Below are positions 32,512-42,154 of a DNA stretch of 64,000 bases, one piece after another; position 1 is the stretch's first letter, and each line of letters starts with the position of its first letter. The notes below the pieces were generated by a model, which was not told the origin of the DNA, searched no databases, and saw nothing but the letters and a program-made list of their open reading frames with translations. This DNA comes from Sunxiuqinia sp963974515 (GTDB lineage: Bacteria; Bacteroidota; Bacteroidia; Bacteroidales; Prolixibacteraceae), in assembly GCF_963974515.1 (NCBI RefSeq), contig NZ_CAXBDD010000007.1:1-64000 (forward strand). The letters are read 5' to 3'. The translations under genes and the position numbers were made by a program.

Positions 32512-34992
32512 TTATTCCTGGGAATAAACACGCTTGACACGCTGCGAAATCCCGGTCAGAATTTCGTAGGGAATGGTGTTGGCCCACGCGGCCAGCTCGC
32601 TTAGTGGAATGTGCTCACCCATCAGCTCAACCAAATCGCCTTCTTTCACATCCACACCCGTCACATCAATCATGGTCATGTCCATGCAAACATTTCCAAT
32701 TACCGGAACGCTTGCCCCATTCACCCACATCTTGGCTCCGCCGTTGCTAAACCTCCGGTCATAGCCATCAGCGTACCCCACTGGGACAACGGCAATTTTT
32801 CTTTGTTGATCCACCTGTCCTTTCCGCCCATAGCCAACGGTCTCCTCCCGCCCGACTATTTTCACCTGCGAAATGGTGCTGGTCCAATGCGTAATGGGAC
32901 GAATGCCAAGCTTGGTAACAGCCACACCGTAAAGGCCAATACCTAAACGGACCATGTCGAGCTGAAATTCAGGAAAGCGTTCGATACCGGCAGAGTTCAG
33001 CAAATGCCGGATGACCTTATGTTTTTGCCTGGAGATCACCACATCGGCCAGTTTCACAAACCGCTCATATTGCTTTCGGGTAAACACGTCATGCAAAGGC
33101 TCATCCGTAGCTGCCAGATGCGAGAAAACGGACTGCACCCGCAGAATTTCTTCCGTCTGAATTTGCTCAGCCACCTGTTGCAGTTCTTCCACATCCGAAA
33201 AACCCAGTCGGTTCATGCCGGTTTCCAATTTGATGTGTACCGGATACTTTACCACCGCGGCACTGCGCGCCGCCAGGTTGAACTTATGAAAAACAGCACG
33301 CGAATAAATATTAGGTTCCAGCCGGTACTCCATCATCGCTTCAAAGCTGTGCTCCTCAGGGTTCATCACCACAATGGGGCTTTCAATCCCGGCTTGTCTC
33401 AGCTCAATACCCTCGTCGGCCACAGCAACAGCCAGGAAGTCCACTTTCTGAAACTCCAACGCACGGGCAATTTCAACAGTTCCACTTCCGTAGGAAAAAG
33501 CTTTTACCATCACCATCATCTTGGTTTCCGGTTTCACAATTGCCTTAAACGCATTCAGGTTTTCAACCAAGGTATTCAGGTTGATCTCGAGTTGCGTTTG
33601 GTGGTATTTCTTTTGAAGTACGGAGGCTACTTCTTCAAACCGAAACTCACGGGCCCCCTTAATCAGAATCACCTCATTCCGAAAGCGTTCAGACTGAAGA
33701 TCATGAATTAAATCGCGGGTGGTTGGATAAAACTGAGCAGGCAACTGAAAAGCAGCCCGATGTTCTCCGATCGCTTTTCCGACGCCAATCAACCGGTTCA
33801 CCCGGTTCAATTGCAGCAAGCGGTTCACCTCGGTGTACAATTGATAGGGGGCAAAACCCGACTGTTTAATATCGGACAAGAATACCGTCCTGGACTGTCC
33901 GGTGGAACTGGTTTGCTGATTCAAAAACTGAAGCGCGATTTCGAGGGAATTGATGTCGGAATTGTAAAAATCGTTGATCAGCGCACAGCCGTTCACACCT
34001 TGCTTCAATTCCAGGCGCATGGCCACCGACTGCAAGTCGGCAAAAAGCTGAAGCACCGAATCATTTAGCCAACCATTGGCGCAAATTAAAGCCAGGCAAT
34101 GACAGGCATTTTCAATGGAGGCTTCGTCTGAAAAAGGAATATGAACTTCGTAAGTCCTTTCGCTCCAATGAAACTGGATCTTCGTTGACAGCTCGTCAGG
34201 CTGCGTTTCGAATGCAAGATCCGCTGGTAAACCCGTTGTGGACCAACTGACAATTCGGGTGGCTGTATTTTCAAATTTCCGGCAAGCCAGCCCATACACC
34301 AATTCCTGATCACGCCGGCAGACCAGCAGTTTGGCCCCCTCAAAAAGCTGAAGCTTTTCTTCCACCTTCTCATCCATCGACCGAAAATTCTCCTGGTGCG
34401 CATCGCCGATGTTGGTGAACACACCAATCTCCGGCCGAATGACAGTAGCCAAATGCGCCATTTCGCCCGGCTTCGAAATACCTGCTTCAACAATTCCAAG
34501 ATCCATTGTGCCGGCCATATTCCACACTGAAAGGGGAACACCCACCTGCGAGTTGTAACTTTTCGGACTGCGGACAATGCGAAGCTGGTGCTGCAACAAA
34601 TCGAACAGCCACTCTTTCACAATCGTCTTCCCATTGCTTCCGGTAATGGCGACTACCGGAAACCGGAATTCATCCCGAATCGATGCTGCCAGTTGCTGCA
34701 AGGCTTTCAAGGTATCTTCCACCACAATAAAACTGGCCTCCTTCATCACCTCCCGGTTAACCGGAAGCCCTGAAACCACAAAACTGCGTACCCCCTTCTC
34801 ATACAACTCGTGCAAAAATTGATGCCCATTGTGGCGTTCACCGACCAGGGCAAAAAACAAACAGGCCTCCGGATCAACCAAAGTGCGGCTGTCAATCGAC
34901 AAAGACGAAATCAGGCGGTCAACGGCTGCAGGTTCCTGGTTCAGGTCACCTTCAATCGCCGTCGTAATTCTATGAAGTGAAATTGGATTCAT
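32512..34992 (-). CDS. murF-alr: Bifunctional MurF ligase / alanine racemase fusion
   Basis: An 826-residue fusion, common in Bacteroidota, that joins two steps of peptidoglycan precursor synthesis. The N-terminal MurF half adds D-Ala-D-Ala to the UDP-MurNAc-tripeptide; its ATP-binding loop is VAITGSNGKT, with the central GIVEAGISKPGEM and TNIGDAHQENF. The C-terminal half (from about residue 455) is a PLP-dependent alanine racemase: the lysine is in VMVKAFSYGSG (usually KANAYGHG), the catalytic tyrosine in ETVGYGR, and the conserved NVCMDMTMID near the end. The racemase lysine motif is slightly diverged. It overlaps the thymidine kinase gene by four bases (ATGA), indicating coupled translation. 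Confidence 0.96.
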   Translation of the reverse strand: MNPISLHRITTAIEGDLNQEPAAVDRLISSLSIDSRTLVDPEACLFFALVGERHNGHQFLHELYEKGVRSFVVSGLPVNREVMKEASFIVVEDTLKALQQLAASIRDEFRFPVVAITGSNGKTIVKEWLFDLLQHQLRIVRSPKSYNSQVGVPLSVWNMAGTMDLGIVEAGISKPGEMAHLATVIRPEIGVFTNIGDAHQENFRSMDEKVEEKLQLFEGAKLLVCRRDQELVYGLACRKFENTATRIVSWSTTGLPADLAFETQPDELSTKIQFHWSERTYEVHIPFSDEASIENACHCLALICANGWLNDSVLQLFADLQSVAMRLELKQGVNGCALINDFYNSDINSLEIALQFLNQQTSSTGQSRTVFLSDIKQSGFAPYQLYTEVNRLLQLNRVNRLIGVGKAIGEHRAAFQLPAQFYPTTRDLIHDLQSERFRNEVILIKGAREFRFEEVASVLQKKYHQTQLEINLNTLVENLNAFKAIVKPETKMMVMVKAFSYGSGTVEIARALEFQKVDFLAVAVADEGIELRQAGIESPIVVMNPEEHSFEAMMEYRLEPNIYSRAVFHKFNLAARSAAVVKYPVHIKLETGMNRLGFSDVEELQQVAEQIQTEEILRVQSVFSHLAATDEPLHDVFTRKQYERFVKLADVVISRQKHKVIRHLLNSAGIERFPEFQLDMVRLGIGLYGVAVTKLGIRPITHWTSTISQVKIVGREETVGYGRKGQVDQQRKIAVVPVGYADGYDRRFSNGGAKMWVNGASVPVIGNVCMDMTMIDVTGVDVKEGDLVELMGEHIPLSELAAWANTIPYEILTGISQRVKRVYSQE

Positions 34993-35567
34993 TGATTTTT
35001 TACCTTATTGTAACAGATCCGGCAAAGCGGCTCATATTCAGCCTGCTCTCCCAGAAGCACCTGCTTATCGTTTGAAACCAGGCGGTGCGAAAACTGCGCC
35101 ACACTTCCACAACCAACACAAATGGCGTGAACTTTGGACACATAATTGGCGATGGCCATCAAGTCAGGCATGGGTCCAAAAGGCTTGCCCTGAAAGTCCA
35201 TATCCAAGCCGGCCACAATGACACGAATACCCATGTCGGCTAACTTTTGGCACACCTCCACCAATCCTTTATCAAAGAACTGCGCCTCGTCAATGGCCAC
35301 CACATCCACGTTTCCGGCCAGCAATAAAATATTGGCCGAATTCTCGACCGGAGAGCTGGAGATCGAATTTTCGTCATGCGAAACCACCTCCGCCTCCGAA
35401 TAGCGGGTATCCATCGCCGGCTTGAAAATCTCGACCTTCTGACGGGCAAACTTTGCCCGCCGCAAACGCCTGATCAACTCTTCTGTTTTCCCCGAAAACA
35501 TAGACCCGGCAATAACTTCAATGGTACCACCGTTTTTATGGTGACTGACATCCCTTTCAAGAAACAT
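34989..35567 (-). CDS. tdk: Thymidine kinase
   Basis: A 192-residue type II thymidine kinase that salvages thymidine to dTMP. The P-loop is GSMFSGKTEELIRRL, the Walker-B-like motif is VVAIDEAQFFD, and the zinc-binding cysteines are visible as CVGCGS and LCRICYNK. The C-terminal lasso region holds the expected EYEPLCR. Its stop overlaps the start of the downstream murF-alr gene by four bases, so the two genes form an operon. Confidence 0.96.
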   Translation of the reverse strand: MFLERDVSHHKNGGTIEVIAGSMFSGKTEELIRRLRRAKFARQKVEIFKPAMDTRYSEAEVVSHDENSISSSPVENSANILLLAGNVDVVAIDEAQFFDKGLVEVCQKLADMGIRVIVAGLDMDFQGKPFGPMPDLMAIANYVSKVHAICVGCGSVAQFSHRLVSNDKQVLLGEQAEYEPLCRICYNKVKNQ

Positions 35568-35727
35568 TGACGTGATTCAATTTGGATTTTACTACTTTTA
35601 CAAAAGTAACGAAAATGTCGGGTTAGGGTCACGAACCGATTTGTTATTTTTAGGCCACCTTAAGCTCAGTGTGATACAAATCCATACATGATCGGTGAAA
35701 TTCGACAAGATTTTAAACAGTACTCAA

Positions 35728-36552
35728 ATGATGATGGAAAAACATAAATTGATCCGGTTGATTTTAAAAGACCTGGAAGAACTGAACGAAATTGCGAACC
35801 AACTGCGGCAAGCTGAAAAACTTTCGCGCTTCGAACTGGATATCGCCTTAAGCAAATCAAAACTTGTCTTTCAGGAGTTTGAGTTTCTGAAAGAACTGAA
35901 TGGTCAGGACACCGAAAAAGAAACGCCAAAGCAAGAACCAATAAGGACTTCGCCCCCCATCCAACCGGAGGCAAGAACGGAAGAGGTCAGAGAAAAACTG
36001 GCAGAGATGGAAGCCGAATCAAAACAACAAGTGCAAGAACAAGACAAGCCAGAACTTCAGGAAGAACGGGCTCAGCCAGTCTTCAATCATAAACCCGAAA
36101 TTCCGGTAACGGCGCCACCTGAACCTTCTGAAGACGAAACCCCCGCTGCCAGACAGAGCGAAACCAGAGAAGAAACTCCGGAGCCGGAGCAAGAACCTGC
36201 GGAAATAGAAGCGGAAGAAGAAGCAGAAAAGATCAAGAAAACTGTTGGTGAAAATTTCATTAAAGGAAAATCGTTGAATGATTTGATGCTGGAAAACAAA
36301 ACACTGGATAAAAAACTGGCCAGTTCGCCAATCACCAAACTCGAAACGGCGATCGGATTGAATGACCGTTTTCAATACACCCGTGAACTTTTCGACAACA
36401 AACCCGACTTGTTCCGAAAAACGGTTCAGGAAATTGATCAGGCCGACAGCCTGAATGATGCCATCGCTTATTTAAATAGCAATTTCAAATGGAAAAAAAC
36501 AGACACCAGTATCCAGTTTGCACAACTGGTTAAACGTCGGTTCATCAAGTAA
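35728..36552 (+). CDS. Hypothetical protein with acidic low-complexity middle
   Basis: No named family recognised. The start is one of three consecutive in-frame ATGs at 35728, 35731 and 35734; a GTG at 35695 would add 11 residues. The protein has a helical N-terminus (residues 1-60, KLIRLILKDLEELNEIANQLRQAEKL), a Glu/Pro/Gln-rich disordered middle of about 110 residues, and a folded C-terminal domain (about 180-274, KTVGENFIKGKSLNDLMLENKTL to FKWKKTDTSIQFAQLVKRRFI). There is no signal peptide, so it is cytoplasmic. It ends only one base before rsmI and is probably co-transcribed with it. A link to the ribosome or cell envelope is not supported by anything visible. Confidence 0.7.
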   Translation: MMMEKHKLIRLILKDLEELNEIANQLRQAEKLSRFELDIALSKSKLVFQEFEFLKELNGQDTEKETPKQEPIRTSPPIQPEARTEEVREKLAEMEAESKQQVQEQDKPELQEERAQPVFNHKPEIPVTAPPEPSEDETPAARQSETREETPEPEQEPAEIEAEEEAEKIKKTVGENFIKGKSLNDLMLENKTLDKKLASSPITKLETAIGLNDRFQYTRELFDNKPDLFRKTVQEIDQADSLNDAIAYLNSNFKWKKTDTSIQFAQLVKRRFIK

Positions 36553-36553
36553 T

Positions 36554-37273
36554 ATGGGAAAATTATATATCGTACCAACACCAATCGGCAATTTGGATGA
36601 CATGACCCTGCGGGCGATTAAAGTGCTTCAGGCGGTCGACCTGATTTTGGCTGAAGACACCCGCACTTCGTCCAAGCTGCTTCATCATTTTGAAATTCAG
36701 AAAAAGGTGTTTTCACACCACAAATTCAACGAGCACAAAACAGTGGAGCACCTCGCACAGCGCATGGCAGGCGGCGAAACCATCGCCCTGATTTCAGATG
36801 CCGGCACACCAGCCATCAGCGATCCGGGCTACTTGTTGGTTCGGGCTTGCATTGATGCGGAAGTGGAAGTGGAATGTCTGCCGGGCGCCACCGCACTCAT
36901 TCCCGCGCTGGTCAACTCGGGCCTGCCCAACGATCGGTTTTGTTTCGAAGGTTTTCTGCCACCAAAAAAAGGAAGACAAAAAAAACTCTTACAACTGGCC
37001 GAAGAAGAGCGAACCTTGGTTTTTTACGAATCGCCTTACAAGCTGGTCAGGAGTCTGGAACAGTTTGCCGAATTCTTTGGCGCCGACCGGCAAGCTTCGG
37101 TGTCACGCGAACTAACCAAGATTTACGAAGAAACCCAGCGGGGAACGGTTACCGAACTGGCCAACTATTTTAAATCAAAGCCCGTCAAAGGCGAAATTGT
37201 CATTGTCGTAGCTGGCAAAAAAGAAAAGGCCTCGCCGAACCGTTCCGAAGAAAATCAAGAACACAACGAATAA
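36554..37273 (+). CDS. rsmI: 16S rRNA (cytidine-1402-2'-O)-methyltransferase
   Basis: RsmI methylates the ribose of C1402 in the decoding centre of 16S rRNA using S-adenosylmethionine. Diagnostic stretches are YIVPTPIGNLDDMTLRA at the N-terminus, LAEDTRTSSKLL, and ISDAGTPAISDPGYLLVRAC. The length of 239 residues suits the single-domain form of the family. The ATG at 36554 fits the conserved MGKLYIVPTPIGN beginning. Confidence 0.96.
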   Translation: MGKLYIVPTPIGNLDDMTLRAIKVLQAVDLILAEDTRTSSKLLHHFEIQKKVFSHHKFNEHKTVEHLAQRMAGGETIALISDAGTPAISDPGYLLVRACIDAEVEVECLPGATALIPALVNSGLPNDRFCFEGFLPPKKGRQKKLLQLAEEERTLVFYESPYKLVRSLEQFAEFFGADRQASVSRELTKIYEETQRGTVTELANYFKSKPVKGEIVIVVAGKKEKASPNRSEENQEHNE

Positions 37274-37353
37274 CCATACCCCGGACTTGAGCGACTGAAG
37301 CCGTGGGCTAAGGTTCTTTAAGTCCAAGTCGAACGAATCCGGTAAAACCTGAC

Positions 37354-38106
37354 ATGAAAAAATACGAACAACTTTTCTTCGATCTCGACCACACCCTCTG
37401 GGATTTTGAAACCAACTCCCGGCTGGCCATGCTGGAAACAGTAGCCGAGCTGAAGCTTGATACTCAGATTCCCGACTTCGACGCTTTCTTCCGCCACTAC
37501 GAAACCATCAACACCAAACTTTGGGAGGCCTACCGAAACCAACAAATCCGAAAACCGGAGCTGATCCGTAAACGCTTTGAAGAAGCACTCCGGCACTTTA
37601 ACATCACCGGAGTGGACCCGCTGAAGATGAATGAGCTTTACCTGCAACTGATGCCCATGCAAAAGCAACTTTATACAGACGTGATTGAAACACTGGACTA
37701 CCTGCAACAACGGAGGTACCAGATGCATATCATTACCAATGGTTTCACCGATGTTCAGCATCGAAAGATTGAATCCAGCGGGCTACGCCAGTATTTCGAC
37801 CGGATCTTTATCTCCGAAGAAATTCAGGCACCAAAGCCGGACAAACGCATTTTTCAACATGCTTTAAAATGCTGTAACTCAAAAAAAAGCAAAAGTATCA
37901 TGATCGGTGACTCCTGGGATTCGGACATACTTGGAGCAAGAAGCATGGGAATAAGCCAGGTATTCGTCCTTAAAAAGGATAAAATACAACAGACACCCCC
38001 CAGAAAAGAGTGGGGAGAATTCAAAAAATACTATTTCGAAAACAAGACCCCCGCAAGCACCACCTATATTATTGAAAAAATAGCCCACCTAACAAAAATT
38101 TTCTAA
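37354..38106 (+). CDS. YjjG-family HAD nucleotidase
   Basis: A 250-residue HAD-superfamily hydrolase of the YjjG type, which dephosphorylates (non-canonical) pyrimidine nucleoside monophosphates. HAD motif I is FFDLDHTLWDFE, motif II is IITNGF, motif III lysine is in APKPDKRIF, and motif IV is MIGDSWDSDILGA. The helical cap domain lies between motifs I and II, as in class I HADs. Exact substrate range cannot be read from the sequence. Confidence 0.9.
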   Translation: MKKYEQLFFDLDHTLWDFETNSRLAMLETVAELKLDTQIPDFDAFFRHYETINTKLWEAYRNQQIRKPELIRKRFEEALRHFNITGVDPLKMNELYLQLMPMQKQLYTDVIETLDYLQQRRYQMHIITNGFTDVQHRKIESSGLRQYFDRIFISEEIQAPKPDKRIFQHALKCCNSKKSKSIMIGDSWDSDILGARSMGISQVFVLKKDKIQQTPPRKEWGEFKKYYFENKTPASTTYIIEKIAHLTKIF

Positions 38107-38291
38107 TTTAGAATCACTTTACACAGACACTAAAAACACCGGCTCGGCGAAAGTCAAACTCCTGAAAAAAAGACAACTATCTATATTTATCCATATATAC
38201 TACAAACTCAGCAAAAATGCAAAGAATGACTTTTGTCATATGTATTCAATTACTAAAAACTGCCTGAATTTTTTTGATAGTTATATATTTT

Positions 38292-38468
38292 TAAATTTGC
38301 ATTCGTTAATGTTCTTTAACATTTCGACACAAAAAGTTTTAAATTGAAATTGAAGGTTTCAAAAAATGAATTTTAAAGTTGAATAAATAACGATTGTTTG
38401 GGGGAATAAGAGTTATTAAATGAAGTGTTTTGAACAAGGGGGTATCACAATCATGATCCTTATTTTTC
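38292..38468 (+). promoter_or_regulatory. Orphan copy of the SusC leader element (copy A)
   Basis: It begins with the -7 box TAAATTTG (38292-38299), followed by the 16-mer AAATTGAAATTGAAGG at 38341, then TTTGGGGGAATAA, a second G-run (AAGGGGG) and a TCCTTATT motif. The same order of elements occurs in the leaders of both SusC genes in this window. No coding sequence follows this copy; the next leader begins about 230 bases on. Confidence 0.6.
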
Positions 38469-38698
38469 AAATTTAGTGGCCCAGCCAAGCTGAAGCTTAA
38501 ATTTGTTTAAGCTACTTGCTCAGTTTTCTCAACGATAATCCTGCACCAGTGTGCATGACATAAGAACCAATCTGGGAAAATAATAAGAGATATAAGCAAC
38601 ACTAGGCACTAACTCCAAAGGACTTACAGCCCAACAATGAGATATATCAACTTGGGATCTATTTTTGATAAAAAACTTTCAGGAGAACTTTATTTTTA

Positions 38699-38904
38699 TA
38701 TTTTTGTATTCTATTAAGGTTTTTTAACACTTTAAGAAAAATTGAAATTGAAGGTTTCAAATTAGCTTTATTTATCAGAACGAATTATTTGGGGGAATAA
38801 CCGCTCTGAACACACTCCAAGGGGGGATAAAAATTGAAAGATTTAATATCCTTATTATAAACATGTAAAAGAATTGATGCTGTTTAATTATTAAAATTAT
38901 TTCT
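38699..38904 (+). promoter_or_regulatory. Leader of the first SusC operon (copy B)
   Basis: The -7 box TATTTTTG (38699-38706) is followed by AAATTGAAATTGAAGG at 38739, TTTGGGGGAATAA, AAGGGGGG, and TCCTTATTAT, ending at the ATG at 38905. TTGAAA and TTTCAA around the 16-mer can pair in a small RNA hairpin. The leader is about 190 bases, long enough for post-transcriptional control. Confidence 0.65.
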
Positions 38905-41900
38905 ATGAAAAAAATCGCATTATTGCTTGCAATTTTTGCAATTGGTTTGCAGTCGGTTTTCGCGCAAACCAGGGAAATTACAGGTACAGTAACTTCCGCG
39001 GAGGATGGTCTATCCATTCCCGGAGTTTCTGTATCAGTCAAGGGTACCACATTGGGTACCATTACCGATCTTGACGGACAATACACTTTGAAGGTTCCTC
39101 AGGATGCTGCTTCGTTGGTTTTCTCCTTCGTGGGCATGCAAACCCAGGAAGTGCCCGTCGTTGGAACTCCCATCAATGTGGTGATGGAATCTGATGTCGT
39201 TGGTATCAACGAAGTAGTTGTAACGGCTATGGGGATCAAGCGTTCAGAAAAAACACTGGGCTATGCTGCAACAACTGTAGCCAGTGAAGAATTGATGAAA
39301 GATCGTAGCACGAATGTGGCAAACTCTCTATCTGGGAAGGTTGCTGGCGTGCAAATTCAATCTACGTCTTCTGATCCGGGTTCAGCAACATCAATGACTA
39401 TTCGAGGTTTTGGTTCCATTAACGGAAGTAATCAACCTCTCTATGTTGTTGATGGCGTACCCTTGCAGAATAGTTCCCTAAATCTGGATGATCCTGCAAT
39501 TGACAAATCGGGTAACGCACTCACAACAAGCGGTCTGTCGAATATATCATCAAACGATATCGAGTCAATGACGATCCTTAAAGGTGCAGCTGCAACAGCC
39601 CTATACGGAAGCCGCGCTTCTAATGGCGTTGTCGTGATTACAACCAAGCAAGGAAGCAAAGGTAAAGGTAAAAACTTCACGATTCAGTACAACGGAGGGC
39701 TGCAACTACGTCAAATTTCACTACTGCCCGAATTCCAGAATGAATTTGGACAAGGATGGGATGGAACGCAAACCTATATTGAAAATGGTTCATGGGGACC
39801 ACGTTTAGATGGTTCAACACAAGTGTATGGGCCCATCTGGAACAACCAACAACTGATTCACGAGTATTCTGCTCGCAAAAATAATGTAAAAGACTTCTTT
39901 GAAATTGGGGTTTCTACAAACCAGAATATTTCACTGAGTGGAGTTTCAGAAGATGACAAAGTAAGCTATTATGTTTCTTTCTCAAATTCTGACGACGATG
40001 GTATTATGCCTACCGATGCGGACTCTTATAAACGGAACACCTTAGCATTCCGTTCAGCTTATCAGGGTAATGATTGGTTCAAAATCTCATCTTCTATCAA
40101 CTTTGCTAAGTCAGAAACTGATATGACAAGTTCCTACCAAGGAACATCGGTAATTGATGGAGTTTACGAAATGCCAAGAGATGTATCTATTCTTGATATG
40201 CAAGATCTTAGCAGCCCGTTTAACACCCCCGAGGCCTATTTCACGCCATACGGTATTACCAATCCTTACTGGTCGTTGAAAAACAATTATAACCACTTAG
40301 AGTCAAAACAATTTTATGGAAAATTGCAGGCAGATATCATGCCGATGGAAGGCCTGACGTTGACCTATCGTTTTGGATTTGATTATACTGATTATGATTT
40401 TAAGATGGGGATTCCGCAAATTAGCCTGGACGATGCTTTAATCAACGAAGATTACGGTTATGCGCCTAGCAACATGAATCAAGACGGTAACGTATATGCA
40501 CGCTACAGAAGAGCATATGAGATCAACCATGACTTCCTTGGGAGCTATGATACCAGCTTTGGCGATTTCACCCTGACAGGGATCGTTGGTGCAAACATAA
40601 ATGAAAGATATTCAACCGTGATGGTCGGTCAAACTGATGTTCTTACATTCGAAACCGGATTCTGGGATTTGAGTAATGGTGCTACCCGATCGGTACTTTC
40701 AGAAGCACAATCAAAGCGTCGCTTGATCGGCCTGTTTGGGGATGCAACATTTGGTTATAAGGAAATGCTTTTCTTAAACATGACAGCTCGTAATGATTGG
40801 TCTTCGACTTTACCTATTGGTAATAATAGTTATTTTTACCCCGGAACTACATTAAGCTGGATTTTTTCAGAATTAATGTCAGACAACAAGGTGCTTTCTT
40901 TCGGTAAGTTACGAGTTGCTTATGGACAAACGGGTAATGATGCAGACCCGTATTTTACAAGTAACAGATTTATCCAGGCTTATGCTAACGGGTATTACGG
41001 AAGTGATATTGCCGCATTCCCGATGAATAGTACGAACTCCTTCATTTCCTCAAATAGGGCTGGAGCCACTGCACTTAAACCCGAAATGACTTCTGAGTCA
41101 GAGGCTGGATTAAACCTGCAATTCTTAAATGGACGAATTGGTATTGATGCAGCCTTTTATAACCGAAAAACAAAGGATCAGATTTTCACCTTACCGGTTG
41201 ATCCATCAACGGGCTACAGCTTTACGGTTACCAATTTCGGTGAGGTTCAAAACAAAGGAGTTGAATTGTTATTGAGCACCACTCCCGTAAAAACCAAAAA
41301 TTTCCGTTGGGATTTAGATGTAAACTTTGCACTCAACCGTAACAAAGTCCTCTCTATGCCTGAAAGCTTAGACGGAGGAAAAGTGAATATCTACAGTTTT
41401 TCTGCAGGTAATGATGCCGTATATATGTATGCGGAAGAAGGACAAGCAATGGGTACGTTTTATACCTACTTGCCACAATACGTAACAGACGAGAGCAGCG
41501 AGTATTATGGATATCAAATCGTTGATGAAGCTGGGCAACCTGTATTGGGAACAGACGTAGAAGATACCGGCTTAGATATGAACCATGATTGGACTGGCGG
41601 TCTTTCGACTACCTTATCGGCCTACGGTGTATCGCTAAGTGCAACACTTGACGTACGCTACGGTGGATCAATGTTTTCACGCACCAAGAACTTAATGCAG
41701 TTTACCGGCAATAGTGTGGTCACAACCTATAATGACAGAAATCCATTTGTGATTCCAAACTCAGTTCTGGTGACTGATGATGGAAGTTATTTAGAAAATA
41801 CAGTTCAAATCAAAACAACCGATGATAGTTTCCAGAAATACTTTGACACCTATGGATATGGAAACGGAGGGCTTGCCTACATGGTAGATCGTACATTTGC

Positions 41901-42141
41901 TAAGTTACGCAACGTCACACTTTCGTATAGCTTACCAAAAAAGTGGACTAATGATTTATCATTAAGTGACGTTTCGCTTTCTGCTTTTGTGAACAATGCT
42001 TTTGTTTGGACCGCTGAGGACAATCATTTCATCGATCCTGAATCGAGCACTACAGGTACGGACCTGGAAGGATCTTTCGGAGAAATGTATGTGAACCCAG
42101 CTACCCGCATTTTTGGTTTCAACCTTAGTATAACATATTAA
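38905..42141 (+). CDS. SusC/RagA-family TonB-linked outer membrane transporter
   Basis: A 1,078-residue outer membrane barrel that imports large nutrients together with a SusD-like lid protein, powered by TonB. A signal peptide ends at VFAQ, followed by a CarboxypepD_reg domain (residues about 25-95, ITGTVTSAEDGLSIPGVSVSVKG), a TonB-box-like NEVVVTAMG, a plug domain (NSLSGKVAGVQIQ...IRGFGS, PLYVVDGVPL), and the barrel ending in FGFNLSITY. There is no STN domain, so it does not itself signal to an anti-sigma factor. The SusD gene follows after 13 bases. The first 100 codons are close to the second SusC at the DNA level, while the rest is much more diverged. The substrate is unknown. Confidence 0.96.
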   Translation: MKKIALLLAIFAIGLQSVFAQTREITGTVTSAEDGLSIPGVSVSVKGTTLGTITDLDGQYTLKVPQDAASLVFSFVGMQTQEVPVVGTPINVVMESDVVGINEVVVTAMGIKRSEKTLGYAATTVASEELMKDRSTNVANSLSGKVAGVQIQSTSSDPGSATSMTIRGFGSINGSNQPLYVVDGVPLQNSSLNLDDPAIDKSGNALTTSGLSNISSNDIESMTILKGAAATALYGSRASNGVVVITTKQGSKGKGKNFTIQYNGGLQLRQISLLPEFQNEFGQGWDGTQTYIENGSWGPRLDGSTQVYGPIWNNQQLIHEYSARKNNVKDFFEIGVSTNQNISLSGVSEDDKVSYYVSFSNSDDDGIMPTDADSYKRNTLAFRSAYQGNDWFKISSSINFAKSETDMTSSYQGTSVIDGVYEMPRDVSILDMQDLSSPFNTPEAYFTPYGITNPYWSLKNNYNHLESKQFYGKLQADIMPMEGLTLTYRFGFDYTDYDFKMGIPQISLDDALINEDYGYAPSNMNQDGNVYARYRRAYEINHDFLGSYDTSFGDFTLTGIVGANINERYSTVMVGQTDVLTFETGFWDLSNGATRSVLSEAQSKRRLIGLFGDATFGYKEMLFLNMTARNDWSSTLPIGNNSYFYPGTTLSWIFSELMSDNKVLSFGKLRVAYGQTGNDADPYFTSNRFIQAYANGYYGSDIAAFPMNSTNSFISSNRAGATALKPEMTSESEAGLNLQFLNGRIGIDAAFYNRKTKDQIFTLPVDPSTGYSFTVTNFGEVQNKGVELLLSTTPVKTKNFRWDLDVNFALNRNKVLSMPESLDGGKVNIYSFSAGNDAVYMYAEEGQAMGTFYTYLPQYVTDESSEYYGYQIVDEAGQPVLGTDVEDTGLDMNHDWTGGLSTTLSAYGVSLSATLDVRYGGSMFSRTKNLMQFTGNSVVTTYNDRNPFVIPNSVLVTDDGSYLENTVQIKTTDDSFQKYFDTYGYGNGGLAYMVDRTFAKLRNVTLSYSLPKKWTNDLSLSDVSLSAFVNNAFVWTAEDNHFIDPESSTTGTDLEGSFGEMYVNPATRIFGFNLSITY

Positions 42142-42154
42142 AACTCCAAAATAT

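Larger units (their letters stand above)
38107..38904. other. Long intergenic region before the first SusC gene
   Basis: About 800 bases without a supportable gene. It holds two copies of the SusC leader element, described separately (38292-38468 and 38699-38904), and, between them, a palindrome AGCTTAAA-TTTG-TTTAAGCT at 38494-38513. There is no intact transposase or susC fragment between the two leaders. Confidence 0.6.

Noticed and set aside
38397..38440. G-runs in the SusC leaders as a G-quadruplex
   Set aside because: Only two runs of four or more G occur per leader, and they are far apart. A four-tract quadruplex cannot form within one molecule.
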